Positions 32,211 through 41,603 of a stretch of 64,000 nt of DNA are shown piece after piece. How positions within the stretch are numbered: position 1 is the stretch's first letter; every line of letters starts with the position of its first letter. Below the pieces are notes generated by a model. It made no database searches and was not told where the DNA came from. It saw only the letters and a list, made by a program, of their open reading frames with translations. The translations under genes and the position numbers were made by a program. Source of the stretch: Streptomyces coeruleorubidus. GTDB lineage: Bacteria > Actinomycetota > Actinomycetes > Streptomycetales > Streptomycetaceae. Where the stretch lies: NCBI RefSeq assembly GCF_008705135.1, contig NZ_CP023694.1, forward strand, positions 3,472,001 to 3,536,000, in the 5' to 3' direction.

Positions 32211-33674
32211 ATGGCCGTCGACTACCTCGTGATCGTCGTCTACCTGGCCGGCATGCTCGCCATGGGCTGGTGGGGCATGCGCCGCGCCCGGTCCAAGAGC
32301 GAGTTCCTGGTGGCCGGCCGCCGGCTCGGCCCGGCCATGTACTCCGGCACCATGGCGGCGATCGTCCTCGGCGGCGCCTCCACCATCGGCGGTGTGGGCC
32401 TCGGCTACCAGTACGGCCTGTCCGGCGCCTGGATGGTCTTCACCATCGGCCTCGGCCTGCTCGCCCTCTCCGTCTTCTTCTCCGCCCGCATCGCCCGGCT
32501 GAAGGTCTACACCGTCTCCGAGATGCTCGACCTGCGCTACGGAGGCGGCCGGGCCGGCGTCATCTCCGGTGTCGTCATGTGGGCGTACACCCTCATGCTC
32601 GCGGTGACGTCGACCATCGCCTACGCCACGATCTTCGACGTCCTGTTCGACATCAACCGCACGCTCGCGATCGTCCTCGGCGGCTCGATCGTCGTCGCGT
32701 ACTCCACCCTCGGCGGGATGTGGTCGATCACCCTGACGGACATGGTGCAGTTCGTCGTGAAGACCATCGGCGTGCTGCTCCTGCTGCTGCCGATCGCCGT
32801 CGTGAAGGCGGGCGGCTTCGCCGCGATGAAGGCCGAGCTGCCCACCGGCTACTTCGACCCGCTCGGCATCGGCGGCGAGACGATCTTCACCTACGTGCTG
32901 ATCTACACCTTCGGCATGCTCATCGGGCAGGACATCTGGCAGCGCGTGTTCACCGCCCGCAGCGACCGGACCGCCAAGTGGGGCGGGACCGTCGCCGGCA
33001 CCTACTGCCTCGCGTACGCCCTCGCCGGCGCCGTCATCGGTACGGCGGCCAAGGTGCTGTACCCGAAGCTCGGCAGCGCGGACGACGCCTTCGCGACCAT
33101 CGTGAAGGAGCAACTTCCCGTCGGTGTCCGGGGGTTGGTGCTGGCCGCCGCCCTGGCCGCCGTGATGTCCACGTCCTCCGGCGCGCTGATCGCCTGCGCC
33201 ACCGTCGCCAACAACGACATCTGGTCCCGGCTGCGGGGGATCGCCAAGGCGCCGTCGGACGACCATGACGAGGTGCGGGGCAACCGGGCCTTCATCCTGC
33301 TCATGGGCATCGCCGTCATCGGCACGGCCATCGCCATCGACGACGTCGTGCAGGCGCTGACCGTCGCGTACAACCTCCTCGTCGGCGGTCTGCTCGTGCC
33401 GATCCTCGGCGGGCTGGTGTGGAGGCGGGGCACCGTGTACGGCGCCCTCGCCTCGGTCGTGGTCGGCGGACTCGCGGTCATCGTGCTGATGGCGACCCAC
33501 GGCATCCTCGCCAACGAGCCCGTCTACTACGGCCTGCTCGCCTCGCTCGCCGCCTATCTGGCCGTCTCCCTGGCCACCCCCGCCACCGACGCCGCCGTCC
33601 TCGCCGCCTGGCGCGAGCGGCTCGCCGGACGGTCCCCCGAACTCGCGTCCGAACGGGTCGCGGCTCCCCAGTAG
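32211..33674 (+). CDS. Sodium:solute symporter (SSS family)
   Basis: 487-residue inner-membrane transporter with about 13 TM segments. ATG 32211 follows AAGGAGG. Typical SSS features: VDYLVIVVYLAGMLAMGWWG (TM1), GGASTIGGVGLGYQYGLSG, YTVSEMLDLRYG, the Na+-site region VLAAALAAVMSTSSGALIAC and AYNLLVGGLLVPILGGLVW. It imports a small solute with Na+. As first gene of an operon with a ureohydrolase and a ThDP enzyme under PucR, a guanidino compound, amino acid or polyamine is the likely cargo (inference). Confidence 0.9.
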   Translation: MAVDYLVIVVYLAGMLAMGWWGMRRARSKSEFLVAGRRLGPAMYSGTMAAIVLGGASTIGGVGLGYQYGLSGAWMVFTIGLGLLALSVFFSARIARLKVYTVSEMLDLRYGGGRAGVISGVVMWAYTLMLAVTSTIAYATIFDVLFDINRTLAIVLGGSIVVAYSTLGGMWSITLTDMVQFVVKTIGVLLLLLPIAVVKAGGFAAMKAELPTGYFDPLGIGGETIFTYVLIYTFGMLIGQDIWQRVFTARSDRTAKWGGTVAGTYCLAYALAGAVIGTAAKVLYPKLGSADDAFATIVKEQLPVGVRGLVLAAALAAVMSTSSGALIACATVANNDIWSRLRGIAKAPSDDHDEVRGNRAFILLMGIAVIGTAIAIDDVVQALTVAYNLLVGGLLVPILGGLVWRRGTVYGALASVVVGGLAVIVLMATHGILANEPVYYGLLASLAAYLAVSLATPATDAAVLAAWRERLAGRSPELASERVAAPQ

Positions 33675-33750
33675 AGTCGTAGAGCAAGCAGTACATAGCT
33701 GTAAATAGCAGCGCATACGCGATGAAGCGTAGGAGAGAAGGCATTTCCTC
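33675..33750 (+). promoter_or_regulatory. AT-rich intergenic segment before the ureohydrolase gene
   Basis: The segment between symporter and ureohydrolase is unusually AT-rich (TACATAGCTGTAAATAGCAG inside) with imperfect repeats around ATAGC. It may hold an internal promoter or regulator site. AGGAGAGAAGG at 33731-33741 is the likely ribosome binding site. Confidence 0.4.
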
Positions 33751-34734
33751 ATGAGCAGCAACGAGACTCCCCGCGGGCCCGTCGACTCGTCCCGCGTCCC
33801 GCGGTACGCCGGTCCCGCGACCTTCGCCCGGCTGCCCCGGCTCGACGAGGTCGGCGGACGGGCCGATGTCGCCGTGGTGGGCGTGCCGTTCGACTCGGGT
33901 GTCTCGTACCGGCCGGGCGCCCGCTTCGGCGGCAACGCGATCCGTGAGGCGTCCCGGCTGCTGCGCCCGTACAACCCGGCGCAGGACGCCTCGCCCTTCG
34001 CCCTCGCCCAGGTCGCGGACGGCGGGGACATCGCCGTGAACCCGTTCAACATCAACGAGGCCGTCGAGACCGTCGAGGCCGCCGCGGACGACCTGCTCGG
34101 GACGGGCGCCCGCCTGATGACCCTCGGCGGCGACCACACCATCGCGCTGCCGCTGCTGCGCTCGGTGGCGAAGAAGCACGGCCCGGTGGCCCTGCTGCAC
34201 TTCGACGCCCACCTCGACACCTGGGACACCTACTTCGGCGCCGAGTACACGCACGGCACCCCGTTCCGCCGCGCAGTCGAGGAGGGCATCCTCGACACCT
34301 CCGCCCTGTCCCACGTCGGCACCCGCGGCCCGCTCTACGGCAAGCAGGACCTCACCGACGACGAGAAGATGGGCTTCGGCATCGTCACCTCGGCGGACGT
34401 CTACCGGCGCGGCGCCGACGAGGTCGCCGACCAGCTGCGCCAGCGCATCGGCGACCGGCCGCTGTACATATCCATCGACATCGACTGCCTCGACCCGGCC
34501 CACGCGCCCGGCACGGGCACGCCCGAGGCCGGCGGCATGACCTCGCGCGAGCTGCTGGAGATCCTGCGCGGGCTGGCGTCCTGCAACCTGGTCTCGGCGG
34601 ACGTCGTCGAGGTGGCCCCCGCGTACGATCACGCGGAGATCACGTCGGTGGCCGCGTCCCACACGGCGTACGAACTGACCACGATCATGTCCCGCCAGAT
34701 CGCCGCGGCCCGGAAGGACTCGGAAGCACAGTGA
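33751..34734 (+). CDS. Ureohydrolase (agmatinase/guanidinobutyrase-like)
   Basis: 327 residues. Mn2+-dependent arginase-fold hydrolase that releases urea from a guanidino compound. All metal motifs are present: [29 protein letters not shown] and [20 protein letters not shown], plus the N-terminal [20 protein letters not shown]. Annotation programs would call it SpeB (agmatinase). The adjacent ThDP decarboxylase suggests that 4-guanidinobutyrate (GbuA activity) is equally likely. Its stop overlaps the next start (GTGA). Confidence 0.9.
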   Translation: MSSNETPRGPVDSSRVPRYAGPATFARLPRLDEVGGRADVAVVGVPFDSGVSYRPGARFGGNAIREASRLLRPYNPAQDASPFALAQVADGGDIAVNPFNINEAVETVEAAADDLLGTGARLMTLGGDHTIALPLLRSVAKKHGPVALLHFDAHLDTWDTYFGAEYTHGTPFRRAVEEGILDTSALSHVGTRGPLYGKQDLTDDEKMGFGIVTSADVYRRGADEVADQLRQRIGDRPLYISIDIDCLDPAHAPGTGTPEAGGMTSRELLEILRGLASCNLVSADVVEVAPAYDHAEITSVAASHTAYELTTIMSRQIAAARKDSEAQ

Positions 34735-36416
34735 CTCACGACCACGACCTGGTGCTCCGCCCGACGCCCGCCCAGACGGAGGCAGCCCTCAGCCCTCCCC
34801 CCGGCCGCAACGGCGGAGACCTGGTCGTGGAGACGCTGGCCGGGCTGGGCGCCACGACCGTCTTCGGCCTGCCCGGCCAGCACGCCCTCGGCATGTTCGA
34901 CGCGCTGCGCCGCTCGGACCTCAGGTATGTCGGCCTGCGGGTGGAGAACAACGCCGCCTTCGCGGCGGACGCGTACGGCCGGATCACCGGTGAGGCGGCG
35001 CCGCTGCTGCTGTCGACGGGGCCGGGAGCGCTCACCTCGCTGGCGGCGCTCCAGGAGGCTGCCGCGGCCAGCGCCCCCGTCCTGGCGATCAGCAGCCAGG
35101 TCCCGACGGCCGGGCTCGGCGGCGGCCGCCACGGCTATCTGCACGAACTGCCCGACCAGGCGGCCTCCTTCCGGGGCGTGGTGAAGTCGGTCCACACCGC
35201 CCGCACCCAGTCGCAGATCCCGTCCGCCATCGAGGCGGCCTGGACGTCGGCGCTGAGCGCCCCGCACGGGCCGGTGTGGGTGGAGATCCCGCAGGACGTG
35301 CTGCTCGCCGAGACAGCGATCCCGGTGGTGACCGGCGGCGACGCCTTCCCCGAGGAACTGCCGCCGCGCCCCGAACTGACGGCCGTGGCCGCCGACCTGC
35401 TGTCGAAGGCGGCCCGTCCGGCGATCATCGCGGGCGGCGGAGTCGTCCGTGCGGACGCGTCCAAGAAGCTGCGTCAGCTGGCCGAGACGCTTCAGGCGCC
35501 GGTCGTCACGACACCCGGCGGCAAGGGCGCCTTCCCCTGGACGCACCCGCTGTCGCTCCAGTCCTGGATCGAGGACCGCCACACCACGGACTTCCTGGAG
35601 GACGCGGACGTCCTCCTCGTCGTCGGCTCCGGACTCGGCGAACTCTCCTCGAACTACCACACGTTCAAGCCGCGCGGCCGGGTCGTCCAGATCGAGGCCG
35701 ACCTCGGCAAGCTGGAGTCCAACCACCCCGCACTGGGCATCCACGCGGACGCCCGCCTCGCGTTGCAGGCGCTGCTGGAGACGGTCTCCGAGCGGGAGGA
35801 CCCGACGGCGCCGGAGCGCGTCCGCGCACTGCTCGCGAAGGTCGCCGAACGCATCGCCTCCCAGGAACTCACCCTGGAGCAGAGCGTGTTGGCGTCGGTG
35901 CGCAAGGCCCTCCCCGCCGACTCCCCGTCCTTCTGGGACATGACGATCCTCGCGTACTGGGCCTGGTCGGCCTTCGACGCCAAGGGTCCCAACCACATGC
36001 ACTCCGCCCAGGGCGCGGGCGGCCTCGGCTACGCCTTCCCGGCGGCACTCGGCGCGGCGGTGGCCGACCCCACCCGGCCGGTCCTCGCCGTCTCCGGCGA
36101 CGGCGGCGCCCTGTACTCGATCGCCGAGCTGGCGACGGCCCGCCAGTACGGACTGAACGTCACCTGGCTGATCGTCGACGACGGCGGCTACGGCATCCTG
36201 CGCGAGTACATGACCGACACGTTCGGCGAGGCGACCGCGACGGAGCTGACCCGGCCGGACTACGTGGCGCTGGCGGAGTCCTTCGGCGTCCCCGGGGTCC
36301 GTACGACCCCGGAGACCCTTGAGCAGGACCTCGCGAAGCACCTCGCGTCGCCCGGGCCCTCGGTGGTCCTGCTCCCGGCCGTGCTGCGGATGTTCGCGGC
36401 GACGCACCTGGACTGA
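34731..36416 (+). CDS. Thiamine-diphosphate-dependent enzyme (acetolactate-synthase-like; possibly 2-ketoarginine decarboxylase)
   Basis: 561 residues from GTG 34731, coupled to the ureohydrolase. Three-domain ThDP fold: N-terminal PYR domain ([35 protein letters not shown] with the conserved Glu, [12 protein letters not shown]), central domain, and C-terminal PP domain with the ThDP motif [20 protein letters not shown] ending VDDGGYG. The family includes acetolactate synthase and AruI. AruI decarboxylates 2-ketoarginine to 4-guanidinobutyraldehyde in arginine transaminase catabolism. Pairing with a ureohydrolase fits AruI plus GbuA, but this is inference from context. Confidence 0.85.
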   Translation: MTHDHDLVLRPTPAQTEAALSPPPGRNGGDLVVETLAGLGATTVFGLPGQHALGMFDALRRSDLRYVGLRVENNAAFAADAYGRITGEAAPLLLSTGPGALTSLAALQEAAAASAPVLAISSQVPTAGLGGGRHGYLHELPDQAASFRGVVKSVHTARTQSQIPSAIEAAWTSALSAPHGPVWVEIPQDVLLAETAIPVVTGGDAFPEELPPRPELTAVAADLLSKAARPAIIAGGGVVRADASKKLRQLAETLQAPVVTTPGGKGAFPWTHPLSLQSWIEDRHTTDFLEDADVLLVVGSGLGELSSNYHTFKPRGRVVQIEADLGKLESNHPALGIHADARLALQALLETVSEREDPTAPERVRALLAKVAERIASQELTLEQSVLASVRKALPADSPSFWDMTILAYWAWSAFDAKGPNHMHSAQGAGGLGYAFPAALGAAVADPTRPVLAVSGDGGALYSIAELATARQYGLNVTWLIVDDGGYGILREYMTDTFGEATATELTRPDYVALAESFGVPGVRTTPETLEQDLAKHLASPGPSVVLLPAVLRMFAATHLD

Positions 36417-36514
36417 GCGGCGGCCGGTCCGGCCAGGCCGCTTCCTCGCTCCTCACATGGGCGGGACGGAGCGGGGCACCCGTGTACCCGTTCACCAGCG
36501 AAGGGGAGCTGATC

Positions 36515-36757
36515 ATGGTAGTCGCCGCCGTCATCGTCGGGTGCGTGGTCCTGGCCGTCCTGGCCTTCCTCGTCCCCCGTCTCTCCCGCCACCCCGAACG
36601 CGGCACGCAACGTACGCTCGGTGCCGGGGCCCGGGCCGGTGGCAAGGCGCCCGGCATTCTGGGCCGAATCTTCAGCAAGCCCTTCCACAGCAGTTCGCGG
36701 GCGGTGAGCCGCAGCGGTTCGGCAGGCCGCCGCTCCCGCGGCCGCATGCCCTTCTGA
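36515..36757 (+). CDS. Small membrane-anchored basic protein (DUF6411-like)
   Basis: 80 residues from ATG 36515, AAGGGGAG upstream. One N-terminal TM helix (MVVAAVIVGCVVLAVLAFLV) followed by a basic Gly/Ser/Arg tail ending GRRSRGRMPF. I recall this as a conserved streptomycete family (DUF6411); function unknown. A GTG at 36482 would add 11 residues. It lies before the PPK2 gene on the same strand. Confidence 0.65.
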   Translation: MVVAAVIVGCVVLAVLAFLVPRLSRHPERGTQRTLGAGARAGGKAPGILGRIFSKPFHSSSRAVSRSGSAGRRSRGRMPF

Positions 36758-36789
36758 CCGACGGCGCGGGCCGAGCGGGGAGCATGATC

Positions 36790-37755
36790 ATGAACGCCGA
36801 AGACGCCGAAGACGCGGACAGGCTGCTGGACGGGCTGACCGTGGATGCCAGTCGGCGAGAGCAGCCGATCGTGCTGGACGAAGACGGACGCCCCATCCGG
36901 ACCTGGCGGGAGAACCATCCGTACGACCGCAAGGTGGGCCGCAAGGAGTACGAGCGGACCAAGCGCATCCTGCAGATCGAGCTGCTCAAGCTCCAGCGGT
37001 GGGTCAAGGAGACCGGCGCCCGTCTGGTCGTGGTGTGCGAGGGGCGTGACGCGGCGGGCAAGGGCGGCACGATCCAGCGGCTCACCGAGCGGCTCAACCC
37101 GCGCGGCGCACGGGTGGTCGCCCTGGACAAACCCACCGAACGCGAGAGGGGCCAGTGGTACTTCCAGCGGTACATCGCGCATCTGCCGACGGCCGGGGAG
37201 ATCGTCTTCTTCGACCGCTCCTGGTACAACCGGGCCGGCGTCGAGCGCGTGATGGGGTACTGCTCCAAGGACGAGTACGAGCGGTTCCTCGACCAGTGCC
37301 CGGCCTTCGAGCGGATGCTGGTCGACGACGGCGTCCTGCTGGTGAAGTTCTGGTTCTCCGTCTCCCGCTCCGAGCAGCGCACGCGCTTCGCGATCCGGCA
37401 GGTCGACCCGGTACGCCAGTGGAAGCTCTCTCCCACCGACTTTGCCTCGCTGGACCTCTGGGACGACTACACCGAGGCGAAGGTCGACATGTTCCGCGCC
37501 ACGGACACCGCATACGCCCCCTGGACCGTCGTCAAGAGCAACGACAAGCGGCGCGCCCGGCTGGAGACCATGCGCAGTCTGCTGTCGCGCATCGACTACG
37601 CCAGCAAGGACCGCGAGGCCGTCGGCACACCCGACCCCCTCATCGTCGGCGCCGCCGACACCCTTCTGGAGCCCGGCGAGGAGGACACCGCGCTGTCACC
37701 CACTCCGTTGTCCTCCGGCGCCGACGGGCCGGGCAAGCACCCCGGGACCGACTGA
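36790..37755 (+). CDS. ppk2: Polyphosphate kinase 2
   Basis: 321 residues from ATG 36790, 8 bases after GGGGAG (ATG 36784 is too close to it). PPK2 transfers phosphate between polyphosphate and nucleotides. The P-loop is VVCEGRDAAGKGGTIQRLTE (Lys91); the lid and Walker B region is GEIVFFDRSWYNRAGVERVMG; then FDQ/FLDQCPAFERML, KFWFSVSRSEQRTRF and LWDDYTEAKVDMFRATDT. The C-terminal about 30 residues are a disordered Ser/Pro/Gly tail. Confidence 0.93.
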   Translation: MNAEDAEDADRLLDGLTVDASRREQPIVLDEDGRPIRTWRENHPYDRKVGRKEYERTKRILQIELLKLQRWVKETGARLVVVCEGRDAAGKGGTIQRLTERLNPRGARVVALDKPTERERGQWYFQRYIAHLPTAGEIVFFDRSWYNRAGVERVMGYCSKDEYERFLDQCPAFERMLVDDGVLLVKFWFSVSRSEQRTRFAIRQVDPVRQWKLSPTDFASLDLWDDYTEAKVDMFRATDTAYAPWTVVKSNDKRRARLETMRSLLSRIDYASKDREAVGTPDPLIVGAADTLLEPGEEDTALSPTPLSSGADGPGKHPGTD

Positions 37756-37809
37756 CGCGACACCTCTCCTCGGAGGCGGGCCTCACCCGCCTCACCCGGT
37801 GAACAGAAC

Positions 37810-38226
37810 TCAGTCGCTACCGTCAGGCCGGTGGTTGCCGTCATCGGTCTCGGCGGGGCGGAAGCATGCCGTCACCGTCTTGCCGTTCCGCTGGCACCGC
37901 ATCCCCCACTCATCGGCGAGCTTCCGCACGATCGCCACTCCGCGGCCGGAGACGTCCCCCGCCTCTGCCTCGCGCTGACGCGGCAGCGTCGGGTCCTCGT
38001 CGTGGACGCTCACATGAAGGCAGTCGCCGTCCCATGTGAGGACCAGGTGCGCGTCGCTGTGCGCGTGGATGTGCGCATTGGTGATCAGCTCGGACACGGC
38101 CAGCACGATGGCGTCCACCGTGTCCGGCTCCGCAGCGGCCCAGGGCAGGGATTCGAGGCGCTTGCGTGTCCACTCCCGTCCGGCGCGCACTCCCTCGGAC
38201 ATGGGGAACGAGTGCGCCCATCCCAT
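37810..38226 (-). CDS. ATP-binding anti-sigma-factor-like protein (HATPase_c_2)
   Basis: 138 residues from ATG 38226. GHKL-type ATPase of the RsbW/SpoIIAB kind: VSELITNAHIHAHSDAHLVL (N box), VSVHDEDP (G1 region), SGRGVAIVRKLADEWGMRC (G2) and GKTVTACFRP at the end. Streptomyces encode many such proteins that act as anti-sigma or serine kinases in stress and development switches; target unknown. The frame is open further upstream to 38352, but that part is not conserved. No sigma factor or anti-anti-sigma gene is adjacent. Confidence 0.8.
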   Translation of the reverse strand: MGWAHSFPMSEGVRAGREWTRKRLESLPWAAAEPDTVDAIVLAVSELITNAHIHAHSDAHLVLTWDGDCLHVSVHDEDPTLPRQREAEAGDVSGRGVAIVRKLADEWGMRCQRNGKTVTACFRPAETDDGNHRPDGSD

Positions 38227-38394
38227 CGCCTTCACCGCCACGGCCCCGACCGCCTCTCCCTCGGCCCCACACACGTGCAGGAACCGGGTACCCGGCGCCC
38301 GCCTCGACAGACACGATGCGGTGGGCCGACCGCGACTTTCCGGCCGGCCCACCCCACACGCCGGTTACTCCTCCGAACGCGGCTCGAACACGAC

Positions 38395-39021
38395 CTAGAG
38401 GCCGTCGCGGACCATCGCGGCGACGAGGTGGACGTGGCGGTCGGCCGCCGTGTTCGACATCTCGTTCTCGAAGTTCAGGCCGTAGGGCCAGAAGTGCCCG
38501 CCGCCGGTGGAGATCTTGGCTCCGGAGCCGTCGTACTGCTTGACCAGCGCGGTCGCCTGCCCGCCGGTCCAGGTGCCGCTGCCGCCCAGGCGGGACCATC
38601 CCGAGCTGGTGCCCACGCCGATGGTGTGGGCGATCTCGTGCAGGGCCGTCCGCTCGGTCATGTAGCTGCGGTTGCTGCCGAAGCGGATGGTCCCGTTGAT
38701 GTTGCCGTCGGCGGTGGGGACGCCCGGCTCGTAGCGGACGGTGATGGTCTTGCCCAGGTCGCTGAGGTTGTTGTAGCGGGCCACCGCCGCGTTCATGGCC
38801 CGGGTGATGGCGTCGTAGGCGGTGCGCTGGTCCTCGGTGGGGTTGCTCGCCCGCACGAGGGACCAGGTGATGGTGGCGGCGGCGGCGCGTTCGCGGGCCG
38901 GGGTAGGAGCGGCCTGGGAAGCGGTCTGGGGGGTGGCGGCCTGGGCGACAGCCGGGCCGGCCAGCAGTGCGGCGGTCAGCGCGGCTATGAGTGCCTTGCG
39001 GGGCGCCTTGCGTGGGCTCAT
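38395..39021 (-). CDS. Secreted zinc metalloprotease-like protein (HExxH)
   Basis: 208 residues, ATG 39021, GAGGATCC upstream. Signal peptide RKALIAALTAALLAGPAVAQ with cleavage near AQAA. The catalytic motif is ALHEIAHTIGVG, an HExxHxxG-type zinc site seen in metzincin-like and snapalysin-like secreted proteases. The region before it (AAVARYNNLSDLGKTITVRY) resembles the N-terminal half of small actinobacterial proteases, and a Trp/His-rich C-terminal part follows (GGGHFWPYGLNFENEM). Substrate unknown. It faces a serine hydrolase gene across a 355-base shared upstream region. Confidence 0.78.
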   Translation of the reverse strand: MSPRKAPRKALIAALTAALLAGPAVAQAATPQTASQAAPTPARERAAAATITWSLVRASNPTEDQRTAYDAITRAMNAAVARYNNLSDLGKTITVRYEPGVPTADGNINGTIRFGSNRSYMTERTALHEIAHTIGVGTSSGWSRLGGSGTWTGGQATALVKQYDGSGAKISTGGGHFWPYGLNFENEMSNTAADRHVHLVAAMVRDGL

Positions 39022-39376
39022 TGAGGATCCTCACTGTGGGGGTGACCGTCAGAAGCTTGCGACACTTCGTACGGCGTTCGGGATCTCGGACAGGCGAAGC
39101 CGCTGTCGGCATCAGTTCGGAGGCAACGAAATCCCTTCGCTGACGCGGCAGTTGGCGCGCTGTCGACCGCAAGTATCCCGGCGGGAAAGGCGGCGTCAAG
39201 AGTTTCGGCAGGGGTTCGATGGCAGATACCGCGTCAGCGTCGTGGACAACCCTGATGGGTGGACGCTGTGCCGAATCCGGTCCTCTCCCGTGAAAGAACA
39301 CGCCGCCCGGTAACGACTCGCACAACTCTTCACCAAGTCGCACAACCTTTCCCCCGCCCCGATGAGTCATGGGTGC
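39022..39376. promoter_or_regulatory. Divergent intergenic region with 20-bp-spaced direct repeat
   Basis: No gene seen in this 355-base stretch between the divergent protease and serine-hydrolase genes. The only notable structure is a repeated TCGCACAAC at 39318-39326 and 39338-39346, spaced exactly 20 bases, close to the serine hydrolase start. This is two helical turns and could be an activator or sigma-factor site. Confidence 0.4.
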
Positions 39377-40228
39377 ATGACTTCTGGGATATCCCGCCGC
39401 GCGAGAGTGCTGGCGGCGGCCGTGGGTACGGGCGTGCTCGTGCCGCTCGTCGCCGCCGCCACGCCCGCTTCCGCCGCCACTCCGGCCGTGACCTGTACGT
39501 CCGCCAAGGCCGGACTCGCCGCCAAGCTGAAGAAGGACATCACCGCCGCGCTGGCCACCCGCAAGGGCACGGTCGCCGTCGGCCTCTACGACCGCAGCAC
39601 CAACACGACCTGCACCCTGCGCGCGGGCACCGCCTACGACTCGGCCAGCGTCGTCAAGGTCACCGTCCTCGCCACGCTGCTGTGGGACGCGAAGAAGACG
39701 AACCGGTATCTCACCGACCGCGAGAACACCCTCGCCAAGGCCATGATCACCAAGTCGGACAACGCCGCGACCTCCACCCTGTGGAAGCAGCTCGGCATGA
39801 CGAAGATCAAGGGCTTCCTCACCGCCGCCGGCATGACGCAGACCAAGCCCGGCGCGAACGGCTACTGGGGCCTGACGCAGATCACCGTCACCGACGAGCA
39901 GAAGCTGCTGAAGCTCGTCACCGCCAAGAACGCGGTCCTGAGCGACAACTCCCGCGCCTACATCCTCAAGCTGATGAGCCAGGTCGTCTCGTCCCAGCGC
40001 TGGGGCACGCCGTACGGAGTGCCGTCCGGCGTCACCGTGGCCGTGAAGAACGGCTGGCTGCAACGCGCCACGAACGGCTGGCGGGTGCACAGCGTGGGCG
40101 CGTTCAAGGGCGGCGGCCACGACTACATGATCACCGTGCTCAGCCACGGCAACAGCACCATGAACTACGGCATCGCGACCATCCAGGCCGTGGCCAAGGT
40201 CATCCACAAGGACCTGGCCGCGAGCTGA
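39377..40228 (+). CDS. Secreted beta-lactamase-fold serine hydrolase
   Basis: 283 residues from ATG 39377 (ATG 39362 is an alternative; neither has a clear ribosome binding site). Signal with SRRAR, so Tat export is possible, cleavage near TPASAA. Penicillin-recognising fold: nucleophile SVVK (Ser91, Lys94), second motif SDN (127-129) and third motif KNGW instead of KTG. GVYD/GLYDRSTNTTC supplies the first strand. It resembles class A beta-lactamase-related hydrolases of streptomycetes; whether it hydrolyses beta-lactams or is a D,D-peptidase-like or inactive homologue is not clear. The end of the gene is duplicated just downstream. Confidence 0.82.
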   Translation: MTSGISRRARVLAAAVGTGVLVPLVAAATPASAATPAVTCTSAKAGLAAKLKKDITAALATRKGTVAVGLYDRSTNTTCTLRAGTAYDSASVVKVTVLATLLWDAKKTNRYLTDRENTLAKAMITKSDNAATSTLWKQLGMTKIKGFLTAAGMTQTKPGANGYWGLTQITVTDEQKLLKLVTAKNAVLSDNSRAYILKLMSQVVSSQRWGTPYGVPSGVTVAVKNGWLQRATNGWRVHSVGAFKGGGHDYMITVLSHGNSTMNYGIATIQAVAKVIHKDLAAS

Positions 40229-40263
40229 CCACCCGTCCGCGGAGACCTGGCCGCGAGCTGACC
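40211..40263 (+). repeat. 20-bp direct duplication covering the stop codon
   Basis: GACCTGGCCGCGAGCTGACC occurs at 40211-40230 (last codons and stop of the serine hydrolase) and again unchanged at 40244-40263, with 13 bases between. It looks like a recent microduplication. Confidence 0.85.
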
Positions 40264-40314
40264 CTTCACCACGCGTCCTACCCGGCGTCACCGGCCCGCC
40301 CTACGGTGACGCCC

Positions 40315-41376
40315 ATGCCCCTGAGAACCCACCTCGCCCTGTTCACCGCGGGCCTGGCGGCGGCCACGTGCCTGACCGCCGTCGGCCCCGCCCAGGCGCA
40401 CACGCAGCACACCTGCTCGCCGGCCGTCTCCATCGACGGCTACTCCGACGCGCTCGACAAGACGACGTTCGAGAACACCTACGTCGGCAACTTCTCCGCC
40501 CTGGCCGTGGACGGTGACGGCTCCCTGGCCGCCCTCTCCGACCGCTCGTCGCTCTTCCGCCTGGACGCGAGGACGCTGAAGCCACGGTCCCTGGTCCCGC
40601 TCAGCGACGAGAACGGCACCGCGCTCGACTCCGAGGGCCTGGTGGTCGACCTCCCCCACTCTCGGCTTCGCTCCAGCGGGGACACCCCCATCGGCACGTA
40701 TCTCGTCTCCTCCGAGACGGAGCCCTCCATCCGCCGCTACTCCCGCACCGGCAGGCTCCTCGACCGCCTCCCGGTCCCGGACGCCCTGCGCGTGAGCCCC
40801 GCGGGCCGCGCCCGGCCCAACGGCACCTTCGAGGGCCTGACCCTGCTCCCCGGCGGCCGCACCCTGCTGGCCTCCATGGAGTACGCGCTCTCCGGCGACG
40901 ACTCGACGATCGTCCGCTTCCAGACCTGGCGCAGGACGCCGCACGGCCACTTCACCCTCGGCGCCCAGTACGCCTACCGCACGGACCCCGGCCTGGGCGT
41001 CCCCGAGGTCCAGGCGACCCCCGACGGCCGCCTCCTGGTCCTGGAACGCGGCTTCACCTCCGGCGTGGGCAACACGGTCCGCCTCTACCTGGCCGACCCC
41101 CGCAAGGCGACGGACACGAGCGCCGTCGAGACGCTACCGGCCGGCCCCGGGACCCGCCTGGTCGACAAGACCCTCCTCACCGACCTCGCGGCCTGCCCCT
41201 CCCTCGGCGCGACGGCCAAACAGCCCCAGCCGAACCCCCTCCTCGACAACATCGAGGCCATGACGATCACGGGCCGCGCGAGGAACACCCTGAAGGTCCT
41301 CCTGGCCAGCGACGACAACGAGAACAAGACGCAGACGACCCGCTTCTACGCGCTGCGGGTGAGAACCACTGCCTAG
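40315..41376 (+). CDS. Secreted phytase-like esterase (PF13449-type beta-propeller)
   Basis: 353 residues from ATG 40315. Signal peptide RTHLALFTAGLAAATCLTAV then GPAQAHT. The mature part reads VGNFSALAVDGDGSLAALSD, FEGLTLLPGGRTLLASMEYA, PEVQATPDGRLLVLERGFTS, LLDNIEAMTI and LLASDDNEN. This is the block series of the 'esterase-like activity of phytase' family, a calcium-binding propeller. Residues about 113-126 (LPHSRLRSSGDTPI) are a foreign in-frame insert encoded by an interspersed repeat. No good ribosome binding site precedes the ATG. Role: probably extracellular phosphate or ester release. Confidence 0.85.
   Translation: MPLRTHLALFTAGLAAATCLTAVGPAQAHTQHTCSPAVSIDGYSDALDKTTFENTYVGNFSALAVDGDGSLAALSDRSSLFRLDARTLKPRSLVPLSDENGTALDSEGLVVDLPHSRLRSSGDTPIGTYLVSSETEPSIRRYSRTGRLLDRLPVPDALRVSPAGRARPNGTFEGLTLLPGGRTLLASMEYALSGDDSTIVRFQTWRRTPHGHFTLGAQYAYRTDPGLGVPEVQATPDGRLLVLERGFTSGVGNTVRLYLADPRKATDTSAVETLPAGPGTRLVDKTLLTDLAACPSLGATAKQPQPNPLLDNIEAMTITGRARNTLKVLLASDDNENKTQTTRFYALRVRTTA
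40651..40691 (+). repeat. Interspersed Streptomyces mini-repeat inserted inside a coding region
   Basis: The DNA reads CCCCCACTCTCGGCTTCGCT followed by CCAGCGGGGACACCCCCATC. I recognise this as a short GC-rich repeat seen many times between genes in Streptomyces genomes. Here it lies in frame inside the phytase-like gene, giving about 14 extra residues between conserved strands. Confidence 0.65.
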
Positions 41377-41603
41377 CCCCCACACGCTCGTCTGACCCAA
41401 GGCCGAACCTCACCGCGACCGAGACGAGCGCCCCCAGCACGACGAGACAGGCCATGCCGACCGACTCGCCGTGGGCATCCTGAACGCCCCGACCGCCCGA
41501 ACCGACGACGCCCGGCCGCCCGCGGCAACGCTCCGTGCGGTCGGGTAGCGGCTCGGGGATCCGTGCCCGGCGGGGGGAGGGGTGGGTCCCCACCGGAGGC
41601 GTA

